Positions 1 to 10,672 of a stretch of DNA of 64,000 nt are shown piece by piece. The translations under genes were made by a program, and so were the position numbers. Below the pieces are notes generated by a model. It made no database searches. It saw nothing but the letters and a program-made list of their open reading frames with translations, and was not told where the DNA came from. Location: NCBI GenBank assembly GCA_029531795.1, contig JAPEIS010000001.1:2790001-2854000 (forward strand). Direction: 5' to 3'. The stretch is from Sclerotinia nivalis (taxonomy: Eukaryota > Ascomycota > Leotiomycetes > Helotiales > Sclerotiniaceae). The stretch's first letter is position 1, and each line of letters starts with the position of its first letter.

Positions 1-877
1 AGCTCTCTTGCGGATGTGGTAAAGCTGTCGCCTTCACCGGGCCCTGGTATGATGCAAGACAAGAAAAAGATTGGCAGAAACGGCAGCTCTAACAGTGTCC
101 GTAATGGCGAGAACAGCGCTGCTGCGCAAGCTATTTCACCTCCCCAACATATTCCGTGGTTAGAAACCGGAGACAGAGCCAATAAAGCATACCTTAAAGC
201 CAGACAAGACGCAATTAAGCATGGTGGTTTGAGGAACAAATTCCTACAAAGGTTGGTCAATATATCACGTTATACAAGAAATTATATTAACAAAGTCTAG
301 TGCCGCCCAAGCTTGGAACCGTAATGATGCCCGTGCTGCAAAAGCACTTAGTCTTCGTGGTCAAAGTGAGAATGATCTCATGAGAAAAGCACATCGAGAA
401 GCAGCTCGTGAGCTTTACGAAGAACGTAACAAGAGCAACTCCCCAAACGCGGAGCTTTACGTTGATTTGCATGGTCTTCATCCCGAAGAAGCTGTCGAGT
501 ATCTAGAACGTGTTCTACTAGATAACAGCAGAGAATCAAGACCTGTATATGCCATTACAGGCACTGGTCACCATAGCAAGAACGGCAAAGACAAGGTTGG
601 TAAAGCCATTCGCACATTTTTGAACGAATGGAGATACGCATACCGCGAGTTTTCAGTGCCCGGTGACAGAAATAACGTAGGTGGCATTTTGGGCATTGAT
701 GCTAGATCTTATGACAAGACACTATCCAGGGAAAGCAGTGGAGCAGATGGTGCAAAGGAAGAGATTGATATTTTGAGTCAAGGTCATGAGATCGGTGGCG
801 GGAAAATCAAACTTCTAGTGCGAAACCAAGATCGAAATCAAGACGTTCCAAAGGGGCCTAGTGGTAAGGGCCGATGA
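1..877 (+). CDS. DUF1771/Smr-domain protein, 3' part
   Basis: The reading frame is open from base 1, so the N-terminus lies outside the window. Exon 1 runs to 251, the intron is 252-300 (GTTGGT...CTAG), and exon 2 is 301-877. Joining gives an unbroken frame (KFLQ-SAAQAWNRNDARAAKALS), which is a DUF1771 region: charged helices rich in A/R/E. It is followed by an Smr domain with the typical DLHGLHPEEA motif and, further on, the TGxGxHS-like loop (ITGTGHHSKNG). Smr domains bind or cut nucleic acid; in yeast Cue2 and relatives, CUE plus DUF1771 plus Smr proteins act in no-go mRNA decay. Whether CUE domains precede this fragment cannot be seen. The tail after the Smr domain (from about base 740) is charged and probably disordered. 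Domain call is firm; the role in ribosome rescue is inference. Confidence 0.85.
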
Positions 878-930
878 CCTAGAAATAAAGAATAAATAAA
901 TTATTAAACAATCTGAACTATCTATTTGCT

Positions 931-2249
931 CTAGATCTTTGCTTCAGCTTTCTCTTCTTTTATCTTTTTCCTGGCATCATCGATGATTTCTGCGGCTGTC
1001 ACATCCTTTTTACCTGATATCTTCTCTCCAAGATGACCCGTACTCTGTAGTTTCGCAATGAGGTCATCATCACCAAAATGTGAGTTATGCTACTCTATGG
1101 ATTAGTTTCGAATGATATCACATAGTTAAGAGACCTACCTCAAATTCTGGCTCTTCCCCATATGCAATTCTAGCCGCATCTACATATTTCCAGTTAGTGA
1201 TGTACGTTCAACCCACCACTCTACCTCACAAAAATTCTCCACTCACCAACTAAAATTCTCGCTGTCATCCCCCAGACTTTATATCGTGTTAATCCCTGCT
1301 CCTCTTGCTCATCCAGCTCCTCCGCAATAGCAGCCTGACCCCCTTCTCTAATCTTTGGCTTCGATACCTTTTGGTTCGTGATCGGTACAAAGAAATTATG
1401 CATACGCCACTTTGAATCGTGCCATTCGTGCCAAGCTCCGTTATACCAATCACTTTTCTTCCCAGGCAATGAAGATTCATCTTCTTTCCTGACTTCATCT
1501 TCGATGCGCAAGAAATTGTGGAATGGGGCGGAAAATACGGCGGCTACTTCTCGTGCATCGAGTCTAGGAATCATATCCTCTTCCACACTAGCATCTTTCC
1601 CACTCATGTCATCGGCGTGCAGAAATGCAACACAAGGGCGTACGGCCAAAGCAGTCCTGGCTAGACTAGATGGTAATTGACATAAATGTTCTATCTTAAA
1701 CGGAGCTGGAATCTTGTGATCATATCTAGGAAGACCAATTTCTTCACTAGCTTCTCGTCGCGCAATCCCAAAAGGCGTCTCTGAGAGTGAATCGGCTTTT
1801 CCACCTGGAAAAGCGGCTTGTCCGGAAAAGTTTCGGAGCGTGTTTGAACGCATGGTTATTACAACTCGGAGGTCTCCTCGTCGGTCAGCGAAGAGGAGGA
1901 CGAGGACTGCGGCTCGTCGACTGACGGGGAGGAGATTCCATACTGAGTCGAATGGAGGTGGTTTGTAGGCACGAAGTCTTGCCAGAGCGGCCTTTTCAAT
2001 GTGTCAATCCAAGTTTGTAGTTCTGTGTCACGCGGACGTTAGATGTCGTGCGAAGTTACTTACTATAGACGCCGCGGAAAGCGGAGCCATGCTACTTGCA
2101 TCGAAGTATTGTGCTTCGAGCTCGCGGATGCTTTGTTGAAGTTCTTCTACCTCTTGCTCATCTATTTCAATTGGGATTTCTGGGCGTGAATTCGAATCTT
2201 GGATTTCCTCATTCATACTCGGGAATAATAGTCGGCTTTTCGATGACAT
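931..2249 (-). CDS. Nudix hydrolase, CoA-diphosphatase (NUDT7/Pcd1) type
   Basis: Four exons on the minus strand: 2249-2064, 1991-1247, 1179-1139 and 1089-931, total 1131 nt, 376 aa. Donors are GTAAGT, GTGAGT and GTAGGT; the small third exon joins in frame on both sides. The Nudix box is complete: GG-K at about residues 125-127, then a glutamate, then REASEEIGL, i.e. G-x5-E-x7-REUxEExGU. Just upstream is RNFSGQAAFPGG, the extended signature of the CoA-pyrophosphatase branch. Such enzymes split CoA or acyl-CoA into 3',5'-ADP and 4'-phosphopantetheine, often in peroxisomes. The C-terminus (EAKI) is not a canonical PTS1, so peroxisomal location is not supported by sequence. It converges with the Smr gene, leaving about 53 bp between stop codons. 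Confidence 0.88.
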
Positions 2250-2789
2250 TAGTACCTAGTAGATACTTCAGCATAAGACGACAAGCCGAGGTCGAGGGAA
2301 TGAAGTCATCGAGATAATGTGGGGTAATGCACAAAACATACATAAATATTGCATAAATTGTATAAAACAATCCTAGTGTCATCAATCTACAAGGTTCCCC
2401 ACAGCTTGTTGGTATGAACATTCCGGCTACTTTTTCATACACTGGTTTCTTGAATAAACATCCCTTTGATCAACCATTTCAGTACAGCATGTATGGTGTG
2501 ATATACACGAAATATGATGAAATATCTGAGCTGTGAGCTGTGAGCTTCCATTGGTACTCCAGATTGCGCCATCGTCTTCTGGTCTTTGAAAAGAAACACT
2601 GGTGTTTACTTGATCTAGCTTTGGTTATACGTAACGATCTCGTTCAATCGATCTTATAAAGAAGGATAATTGAACTTTTTGCTATCTTAATGTTGATCCA
2701 TAAACTAATATTCATCAATTAAATGCTCAGCACGCAGGTCTCATCTAATTATCAAGCACTTGCAAATCTGACCAAAACGCCGTTCAATC
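2250..2789. promoter_or_regulatory. Divergent promoter region, Nudix / carbonic anhydrase
   Basis: This 540-bp AT-rich stretch separates two genes transcribed away from each other and must hold both promoters and 5' leaders. No specific binding site is recognised. Confidence 0.4.
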
Positions 2790-3415
2790 ATGCCAGCCGA
2801 GATTTCATTCGCGGCAGCAGAGCCAACTGCACACATTACGCATCCCGAGACTCCTATTCAAAGAAATCTCATTGAATCCAACAGGGAATACGCCGCAAAT
2901 TTCACCCAAGGCGATCTAGAACTTCCACCCGCCAAGAAATATGCCGTTGGTACATACTTCCATAACACTTCCCCCTTTTTTTTTAAACCCTTCTGATATA
3001 CCCAGTAACATGTATGGATGCTCGCATCGACCCCTCCGCAGCTTTCGGCATCGCTCTTGGCGACGCCCATATAATTCGTAATGCGGGAGGTTCTGCACGG
3101 GATGCATTACGCTCTCTTGTTATTTCTCAGCAGTTGCTGGGTACGAATGAGATTGTACTTATTAAGCATACTGGATGCGGAATGCTTACGTTTACGAATG
3201 AAGATGCGGTTAAGATTGTAAAGGAGAGATTGGGGGAGGGGGCGAAAAAGGAGTTGGAAATCTTCGGGGGGGATTTTCACCCGTTTGCAGATTTGGAGGG
3301 GGAGGTTAGGAGGGATGTTGAGTGGTTGAGGGGCGTGCATGTTATACCTGAGAAGGTGGATGTTAGTGGGTGGGTTTATGAGGTGGAGAGTGGGAGGGTG
3401 AGAAGGGTGGTTTAG
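2790..3415 (+). CDS. Beta-class carbonic anhydrase
   Basis: Two exons, 2790-2949 and 3006-3415, with intron 2950-3005 (GTACAT...CCCAG); 570 nt, 189 aa. ATG sits in a good context (TCAATCATGCC). It interconverts CO2 and bicarbonate. Zinc ligands of the beta class are visible: Cys56 and Asp58-x-Arg60 in the CMDARID motif created by the splice, and His108/Cys111 in HTGCGM. The short length, and the FGIALGDAHIIRNAGG block after the first ligand motif, fit the small single-domain beta-CA group found in fungi and bacteria. No targeting peptide is evident, so a cytosolic location is likely. The 3' half is strikingly G-rich on the coding strand, unlike the flanking genes, which may be simple codon drift. 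Confidence 0.92.
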
Positions 3416-6400
3416 GGGTTGTGGATGCTGGGATGGGGTGTGGAGTTGTGTAGTTCGCGGTTCCTCTTTTGTTTATTTCAAGTATCCAGTATTTTTAATT
3501 GCTCCAAGGTGTCCTGAAGTACTTAGACAACCTGGCCTTGTGATGCTATCAATTTTTAACATCATATATATTCCGTTTGTCTACAGCATAATGACGAGAT
3601 TCGTCCCCAACCCCTTCATGTTTCGCTAAATTCTCATTGCTGCGTATCTGAAATAACATTCTGGAAGCTTAGACGAGATCTCCGAACACCCATCAGCTAT
3701 TCCATCTCCCTTAATCTTACCATCTCATCACATCCAACCCCTCAATCCCCATCGTCCCATCCTATCCTATCCCATCCAAAATATATCCTCAAAAACCCCA
3801 ACTTCAAACACATACGACCATAGACTGAAGAGAATTGGGCATCCCGTCCGCTCTGCCATACACAAGCTTCAGATCGGTGGATTAGTAGTTGGGTGGGTGA
3901 CCACCAGCGAATCCCCACTGTTGTATGTTTTTTTCTTTCTTTTTTTGCAGGTTTGGATGTGTTCATTGGTATTTTGGAGGGCGACGAGGGAGCGGAGGGC
4001 ATGGATTGGATGTGGTGTGGTTTGTTTGGGGTTTTTTTTGCAAGTGTGGATTTTGGGAGGGAATAATGGATTGGAGAAGAGAGTAGGGGTAGTTGAGAAG
4101 ATATCTGATATCTGGATACTAGTTGAGTCTTTTGTTGCGGAGAAGATATACATTCGAGTTTTGTATATGTTTGTGTAACGTCCAGCACGAGACCAGTATT
4201 ATACAGTCGCAGAATAGTCGATCGATATACAAAAACAAAAGGCGTGGGACTAGATTGGCGAGCACTTAATGCTATATAAAGGTATTCTAAGAGGTCAAGC
4301 CATCTATCATCGAAACCAGCAGGCCTAGGTGTATATCGGCAAGAAAGCGAGGAGTAACCTCTAACACAAATTTCCTAAGCGATTTGCTGGTTAAGCTTCA
4401 ATTTTAGATCTGTTTCTTTTTTGAGTGACGCTGTTCGTTCATATTGAGTACACAAAGTGATCTGTCCCTATTATTGTAGAGCTCCCGATTATTGGAGGAG
4501 GCCGGGGGGGTGAAAGGCAAGTAGGATATTTAGTCTCAACTCGAGGAAAACCTTCTAGAGTAAACGAGTTTAATATCTCACTCATGAAGGCGCAGATTCA
4601 TTGTGCAAATCGGACTCAATGTGTCAAATAAACCCAACGTTTTTAGCAGGTGTGAAAAACTTGTTTGATATGGAATTTGACAATGAGAGATTTTCTGGTT
4701 ACCAAATTCTGGGGGATGAATATGGTGGGTTTTCCTGTTTTTGATTTCGATTGGTTTGGAGAGATCATTGTAGATTCGTGACTGTAGATGCTTGGAAAGA
4801 ATGTCTATGTGTGATACTCTAGGTATTTCTCTATACTATGGTTGCTCCATGTGGTTGTTTGAATTTATAATTCCTATGAAGGAGATGTAGGTATCCTCAG
4901 TGTCTGTCGCGAATAGTTGTATTTTATGAGTGGTTAGTTGTTTAAGATGTAGAGAAGGTATTGATGCAGAGCCCCGCGCTACAGTCTGGTTCGGGATTTG
5001 GAGACGGAGTTGACATATCAGAAGGGAAGGATGGAATTTGAGAGTGTATGATATTGATGTTCGTGCTCGTTGGTTCTTTCAGATGACGGTGTGTGATATC
5101 AACCTCCTGCTCGCTCTCTAGTCCTTTCCGAATATAGATGTTGTTTGGTTCTCTTGATAGGATATAATTGGTGCGACAAAGGCCTCTCCCTGTTCTAACT
5201 ACGCATCTAGAATACAAGTGTGATATGAGTTGGGAAGAGAAAGGAAGATGAATGAAAGAGAAATAACTCACGAGCCGAACTTGCCAATGGATTCTGAAAT
5301 TGTCAAGCAATAAATGAGGATTTGAATCTTCGGGTTGGAACAGATACAACTTATCTGATGTCACCGCACTGAAACAGTCGAACAAATTTACCACACCAAG
5401 TCACCAACATCAAGCTAAGTAACTAATGGGGTCATGCTATTCTCATATTCGACGTGCCCTTCATGAGTCTGAATCTTTGCATTGATGAATAGAAAAGGGA
5501 AATGAAAGAAGAGGCACAAAATATGGATACCATCTTAGTATACTTGAAATAGATTTGCGAGATTCTTATCCTTAGACTTACTTGCCGTGTGAAACATAGG
5601 ATGATGGTTGTATTGAGGATTTGGAGGGGGTTAATGGATGAATAAATTGTTATAAGGATTTTGGATTGAGGGGTCGCAGGAAATGGTGACTATGTACGTA
5701 CCTACTACCTAGTACGTACATTTGGGGGCCAGCCGTCATGAACCCTTGTTATTAGATTTTACCCATGAAACTCGTGTATATTGTGGGGGAAAGTAATCAT
5801 GAGTTTGATGAGAGCCGAGGAAGATAACGTAGGATGTTTACTACGGAGTACTATTCATGAATAATGATGATTAATGATGAGTAAGGGATTAGTTTGGTAT
5901 ATTGACAGCTCGCAAGTTTCGTTCCATCGAGCGAGCAGCAGCTTGCCCATCTATTGTCCCTAGAAGTATCTGCTAAGAGGATTCCACCGAAGAAAGATAT
6001 TGGTCTCAGTTAGAGATATATTGGGAAACCGAACTGCTGACTACAGCTTTTCCATGTATGTCCACCACGTTTTTGTGTAGTGGTGCTGAGGCTCGAGGGG
6101 TTGCGATGAATGTAAGCTACTATCGAGTCTTAGCTTATGGAACACATGAGATAAATTCAAGTAACGAATGACTAGACAGTCATTTTGGATATTATAATAT
6201 TATATGGACTCAGAAAGTATTTTATTGTCAATCGTTATAAAGTTGTCAGTACGGAGGTCCGATATTCCAGAAATACAGATGTCCAATCCGGAAGCTGAAT
6301 CTTGGAGTCTTAGCGGCCCTTGCATTACTCAAATACATTGGGATTCATGATTGGGTGAATCAATTGTTCATGGCGTAGGATACTTACTAGGTAGTAATCA

Positions 6401-6767
6401 CATTGTCAACGAGCCGCGTACTCGAGTACCCAGGACTAAATAACCAATCTTGGTAAGAACGGAAGATCTGAGCTTTGATTTTTACTTGGCTTACCTAATA
6501 GTCACTACATTTACATTGTTTAGAACTTAAGGCCACCGGTGGGTTGTACAGCGAAAAGTCCTCAAATTCTTGAAAAGGGGTAACCGTACAGGGTTATAGA
6601 AGGTGATCAGTCGATCATTGGTTAATCTACGTGTAACCCCTCGTCAGTTGTTATCAGTCCTATTAGGAGTCGTTGATAAGAGGCAAGAGGTATCTCAAAT
6701 CTTTTCTTTTCAAAGTTTACTTCGTACACACTCAAAGTTAAACAGACCCTCGCAAGCAATAAGCAAT
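3416..6767. other. Gene-poor intergenic region
   Basis: About 3.35 kb with no convincing conserved protein. Open frames in it are AT- or pyrimidine-driven, such as the antisense of the C-rich tract near 3700-3780 with repeated CCTAT/CCATC words. One low-confidence two-exon candidate on the minus strand at about 5080-5394 is listed under findings. No tRNA or transposon ends are recognised. Confidence 0.5.
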
Positions 6768-7443
6768 ATGGCACCACGATCAAGAAATTGTTTCCGTCAT
6801 TTCTTCACGTCAAGTTACTCAAGTCAGAGTGTTGTTGTTGGTGGCGGTGATCACGAATTCGAATTCGGATTCAATGAAGAGAAAAAGAAGGTACAACATG
6901 AACCTGGTAAGTGACATATCATATCGTATACATAAATCCTGGAGCGGTACAAGATAAGATCTCGGAAAGGTTTACTGTACCAGTTACTACCTGTGTTTCC
7001 TTTCATACTGTACTACTCTTATTGTTCATCCGGACCTTTGCCCAACAACAGGTCGAATTCTCGTTCATCCGGACATTCTCCAACCGCGGCTCCAATTCAT
7101 CACGTACAGCCCCCACAATCACAACAGCCAAAGATCAGACGCCTCTAACCACGACTCGATAAGCAAAAACTTTTTCTTGTTTGGAAACAGGGGCCGGCTG
7201 CAAATATCCGAAACCCAATCAGAGGCCGAGTTCCTACAATTACCCCTGAATGAACAAACAACCGCGGGTAGATCAATTGGCATCGAAGGATTTCATAGGA
7301 CGTCGCCATGTTTCAACTTTCCATACCCATGTTATAGTTTCAACGATCAAAACAATTTTAGAAGCATCCCTGGCGTAAATCCTGCAGGTGCTACAAAGGA
7401 GTACAGAGTAGTACCCGTACAAAAAATAAGTGAAATAGGATGA
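6768..7443 (+). CDS. Orphan two-exon gene, unknown function
   Basis: Exon 1 is 6768-6906 and exon 2 is 7052-7443, joined over a 145-bp intron with a consensus GTAAGT donor and a CAACAG acceptor; 531 nt, 176 aa. The first in-frame ATG (CAATATGGCACCACG) was chosen. The junction restores a frame that stays open for 390 bp, which is the main support. The protein begins MAPRSRNCFRHFF, then a Ser-rich and Gly/Val run, an acidic/Phe patch (EFEFGF), and a C-terminal half rich in N, Q, S and aromatic residues. I recognise no domain, signal peptide or membrane span. It lies about 210 bp upstream of the GH71 gene on the same strand and could alternatively be a long transcribed leader of that gene. Probably lineage-restricted if real. 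Confidence 0.4.
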
Positions 7444-7655
7444 GATGGCTGCCAGCTGGGCCGAGAAGAAGAGTTTCTCAACTTCTACGTTTACTTTGTT
7501 CAATTTCCATAGTTGTAGCCTGGTGCTCTGCTATATGTAGACTTCTATTTGTCACTCCTTCAACGTTATTTTTCTGTATTCAGAATCACCACACTCCTTA
7601 TTTTTCGTTTATTTTTTAGTTGAACTGGTTTCCTTGTCAATTTGATTCTGTCATC

Positions 7656-9046
7656 ATGCGATTTTCACTCCTTCTTTTGGCATCAACGCTGACTGCCTCC
7701 GTCGTTTCAGCTCAGAAGTATGTATTTGCGCACGTTGTGATGGGCAACACTGCCCATCATACCACCGACGATTGGGCAACCGATATAAAAACTGCGCAAA
7801 CTGCAGGCATTGATGCTTTTGCACTCAATGTTGCTACTGGCGATTCCAACACTCCAACACAGGTCGCAAATGCTTTCGAAGCTGCCACGACACTCGGTAA
7901 TAGCTTCAAATTATTCTTCTCTTTCGATTATCTTGGTGGAAGTGGTGCTTGGCCAGCTACTGGTGACTCTTCAGTCGCATCATATCTCAATCAATATGGG
8001 GTAAGCCCTGCGTACTTTAAGTACAATGGACAAGTCTTTGCATCCACTTTTGAGGGAGTAAATAATGCTGGAGATTGGACCCCTGGGGGACCTATTCGGA
8101 GCGCTGTTCAAGGCATCGCTGGCTCCATCTACTTCGTTCCTGATTATACGAGCTTGGGCCCTGCTGGATTCGCTGCCCAGCTCAACAATGTTCAGGGTGC
8201 TTTTAGCTGGGATATGTGGCCTGCTGGACCAGTAAATATGACGACTGAAAGTGACCTTGCTTGGCAACAGACTTTGGGGAGTAAGGCTTACATGATGGGT
8301 GTCTCACCTTGGTTCTTTCACAGTGATGCGAACCCAATCGCATGGACATGGAGAGGCGACGATCTTTGGGCTCAACGCTGGCAGCAAGTCCTTCAAGTTC
8401 AACCTCAATTCGTCGAGTACGTATCTCCACTAACCTTGTTCCCTCCTACTTTTAACTGCCCATCCAAACATGGAAGCTAATCCCACCCCGCAGGATTGTC
8501 ACTTGGAACGACTGGGGTGAATCATCATACATCGGGCCTTTGGTTTCCACCGATGAAGTCCCTGCCAACTCCCTCAAATTCGTTGAAAACATGCCTCACA
8601 CGGATCTCCTCACCCTTCTGCCCTACTATATCAATCAATATAAGGGAATCAAGACGAACGCCACCACTGACTCCATGCAATACTGGTACCGCACTTCTCC
8701 TGCCGCAGGCGGTTCTGTTGGCGGCGTCCTTGGCAATAATCCCACTCAAGGTCAAATAGAATACAGCCCCAACACTCTCTGTGAAGACAAAGTATTCTTC
8801 ACGGCATTATTGCAATCAGCTGCCGATGTACACGTGCAGATTGGTAGCTCCCCAGTGACGAGTTATGCTGGGTCGGCTGGTTTAAACCATTGGAGTCAAC
8901 CATTTAATGGACAAAATGGAAATGTGACATTTTCTATCGTGCGAAACGGGCAAATGGTGAAGAGTGAGGTTGGGACTGAGATTACGGCGACAAGTACTCT
9001 GGAGGGCGGGCTCTCGAACTATAATACTTGGGTTGGAGGGTTTTAG
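7656..9046 (+). CDS. Secreted GH71 alpha-1,3-glucanase (mutanase)
   Basis: Exons 7656-8416 and 8494-9046, intron 8417-8493 (GTACGT...CCGCAG); 1314 nt, 437 aa. The ATG chosen starts a clear signal peptide (MRFSLLLLASTLTASVVSA, cleavage before QK). Family GH71 hallmarks follow: KYVFAHVVMGN at the mature N-terminus, DWATDIKTAQTAGIDAFALN, LFFSFDY, FVPDYTS, AFSWDMWP, MGVSPWFF, and after the splice VTWNDWGESSYIGP. The acidic D and E residues in SFDY and NDWGES are typical of the active-site region. The enzyme cleaves alpha-1,3-glucan, a component of fungal walls, in remodelling, autolysis or attack on other fungi. The C-terminus lacks an extra carbohydrate-binding module; length equals the bare catalytic family. 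Confidence 0.93.
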
Positions 9047-10672
9047 GCGGGATTCGATCGAGACGAGATGGAACAATGGGATGAAGGAGTATGGTGTTGA
9101 CGAGTGATGGTAATTTTGACATGGACTTCGATTTCAATTCTCTTCTTTACGTATTGGACAATCTTAATGTCGAGGGGGTCTTATCGTTCCAGGTGAAGGT
9201 TTATTTCCACCTCACCTCAAGATGGCCTGTAAGAGAAGCGGAAAACTATTAGTCCGCACCGTCGCTTAGAACCCTCACCTGGCAGACCCGTCGACATTAG
9301 GATTGCGCATTGGATGGCTATCAGTGTACTATCCGATCAATACATTACAACGACATTTACGGGACCAGGATAGATGGGATAAAACTGGACAGATTGGTCT
9401 CATGGCAGGGCCTGGTTTTTATTTCTTCACTCTTTTTTACACTTCGATTCGAGTCGTTTCTGTCTATCAACGACAGACATTGAGGCTGAGCCTCTTTTCT
9501 TCTTCTTTTATATACCAATGTTTAGATACCAACATCATGTATGCATACGCTTTCAGAGCATGGATCACGGGCTATAGACTATGAGCTATGTTGTATTTTA
9601 GATATGTTTCTACCACCTTGTATATTAGATCATTCGGATACCGATTAGGCATCTACACATTCCCCAATGATGGAACCAACATTAGAGAAAAAATTGCCTT
9701 GTTTTTTGGTTATATGTCTTACTGGATCTTGTTTCGGAAAGAACTCGTATATTAATTAGTTGATCGGTACGCGAATATACTAACGGTTGCATCAACACGG
9801 AGCGCATCACACAGCATCTTCGCACTTGACGGCTTTGAGGTATTGCAGCTCTGTGGCGATGGGGTTGAAACGTTCGCCTCACATGAAATATGAAATATGA
9901 TACATCCATCAACCAAATTAGACCCCAATCTCTCCACCAAGAAAAAGTAGGTTGTTAATACCACCAACCGCCGTGGCAAATTCTGATGAGCCATGATAAT
10001 TGCTCAAAAAGGATGATTGTAAGGTGATTTTAGGTGGTTCGTGGTTGATCTTAATCAAAATTTGAATAGTTGACATGTTCATTCAGAACACCATCAGATG
10101 GAGAAATCCGAAAAAGCTAAGCATGATAATATGTGTTTTGTACAGGACACCGATTCCAGGTTCAGGTCTCTGTATGGACTAGATGCTTAACTCGAACATC
10201 TATCTCGACAAACTGTTATTCACTTGAACTTCTCACAGCTTCAGCGGACAGATCATCTTGGCTCTTGAGTCAACTTTGGTCTTGCTCTCCATACTGATGA
10301 TGAGTTCATTTTTCGTGTTTAATGGCTGTAGATAAAGTCCCTATATCTAGATGGTCAAGTCTCGTAGAGCAATTGCTTCATGAGACTCATTCCAAGAGAC
10401 AGGCATTGCAAAGTCCTGTGTATAAGTGATTTGGAGTTGTGCCAGATTCTTAGGACATATTTTGATGACGCTATCAATTGGTGCTTGAACGCCGTAGCTA
10501 GCAAGCAAACAATCGTGGCGAGTGGACCCTAGTTTAGCCGAAGCCACACCACCATGGGAGCATCAGCCACAGGAAGTCGGCGATAAGCGATAAAAAAGTT
10601 ATGTCAAAAAAAAGTTCTGGCAGTGAAATCATAGTTACAGTGAGGTTTTGATTTTCACTGTATCTCATCAAA
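9047..10672. other. Intergenic region with inverted-repeat element
   Basis: About 1.6 kb between GH71 and NOP14 with no supportable gene. Its one notable structure is the 135-bp inverted repeat at 9165-9299, listed separately. Confidence 0.5.
9165..9299. repeat. 135-bp imperfect inverted-repeat (hairpin or MITE-like) element
   Basis: The left end reads TAATGTCGAGGGGGTCT and the reverse complement of the right end reads TAATGTCGACGGGTCT. A second block inside matches too: CCAGGTGAAGGTT on the left against CCAGGTGAGGGTT from the right. Together the arms span roughly 35-40 bp with one small gap. The middle is unique sequence. The form suits a tiny non-autonomous DNA transposon or a stable hairpin; no clear target-site duplication is visible. 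Confidence 0.55.

Noticed and set aside
3742..4188. 148-codon minus-strand open frame
   Set aside because: Composition follows a pyrimidine-rich tract, no domain and no splice support.
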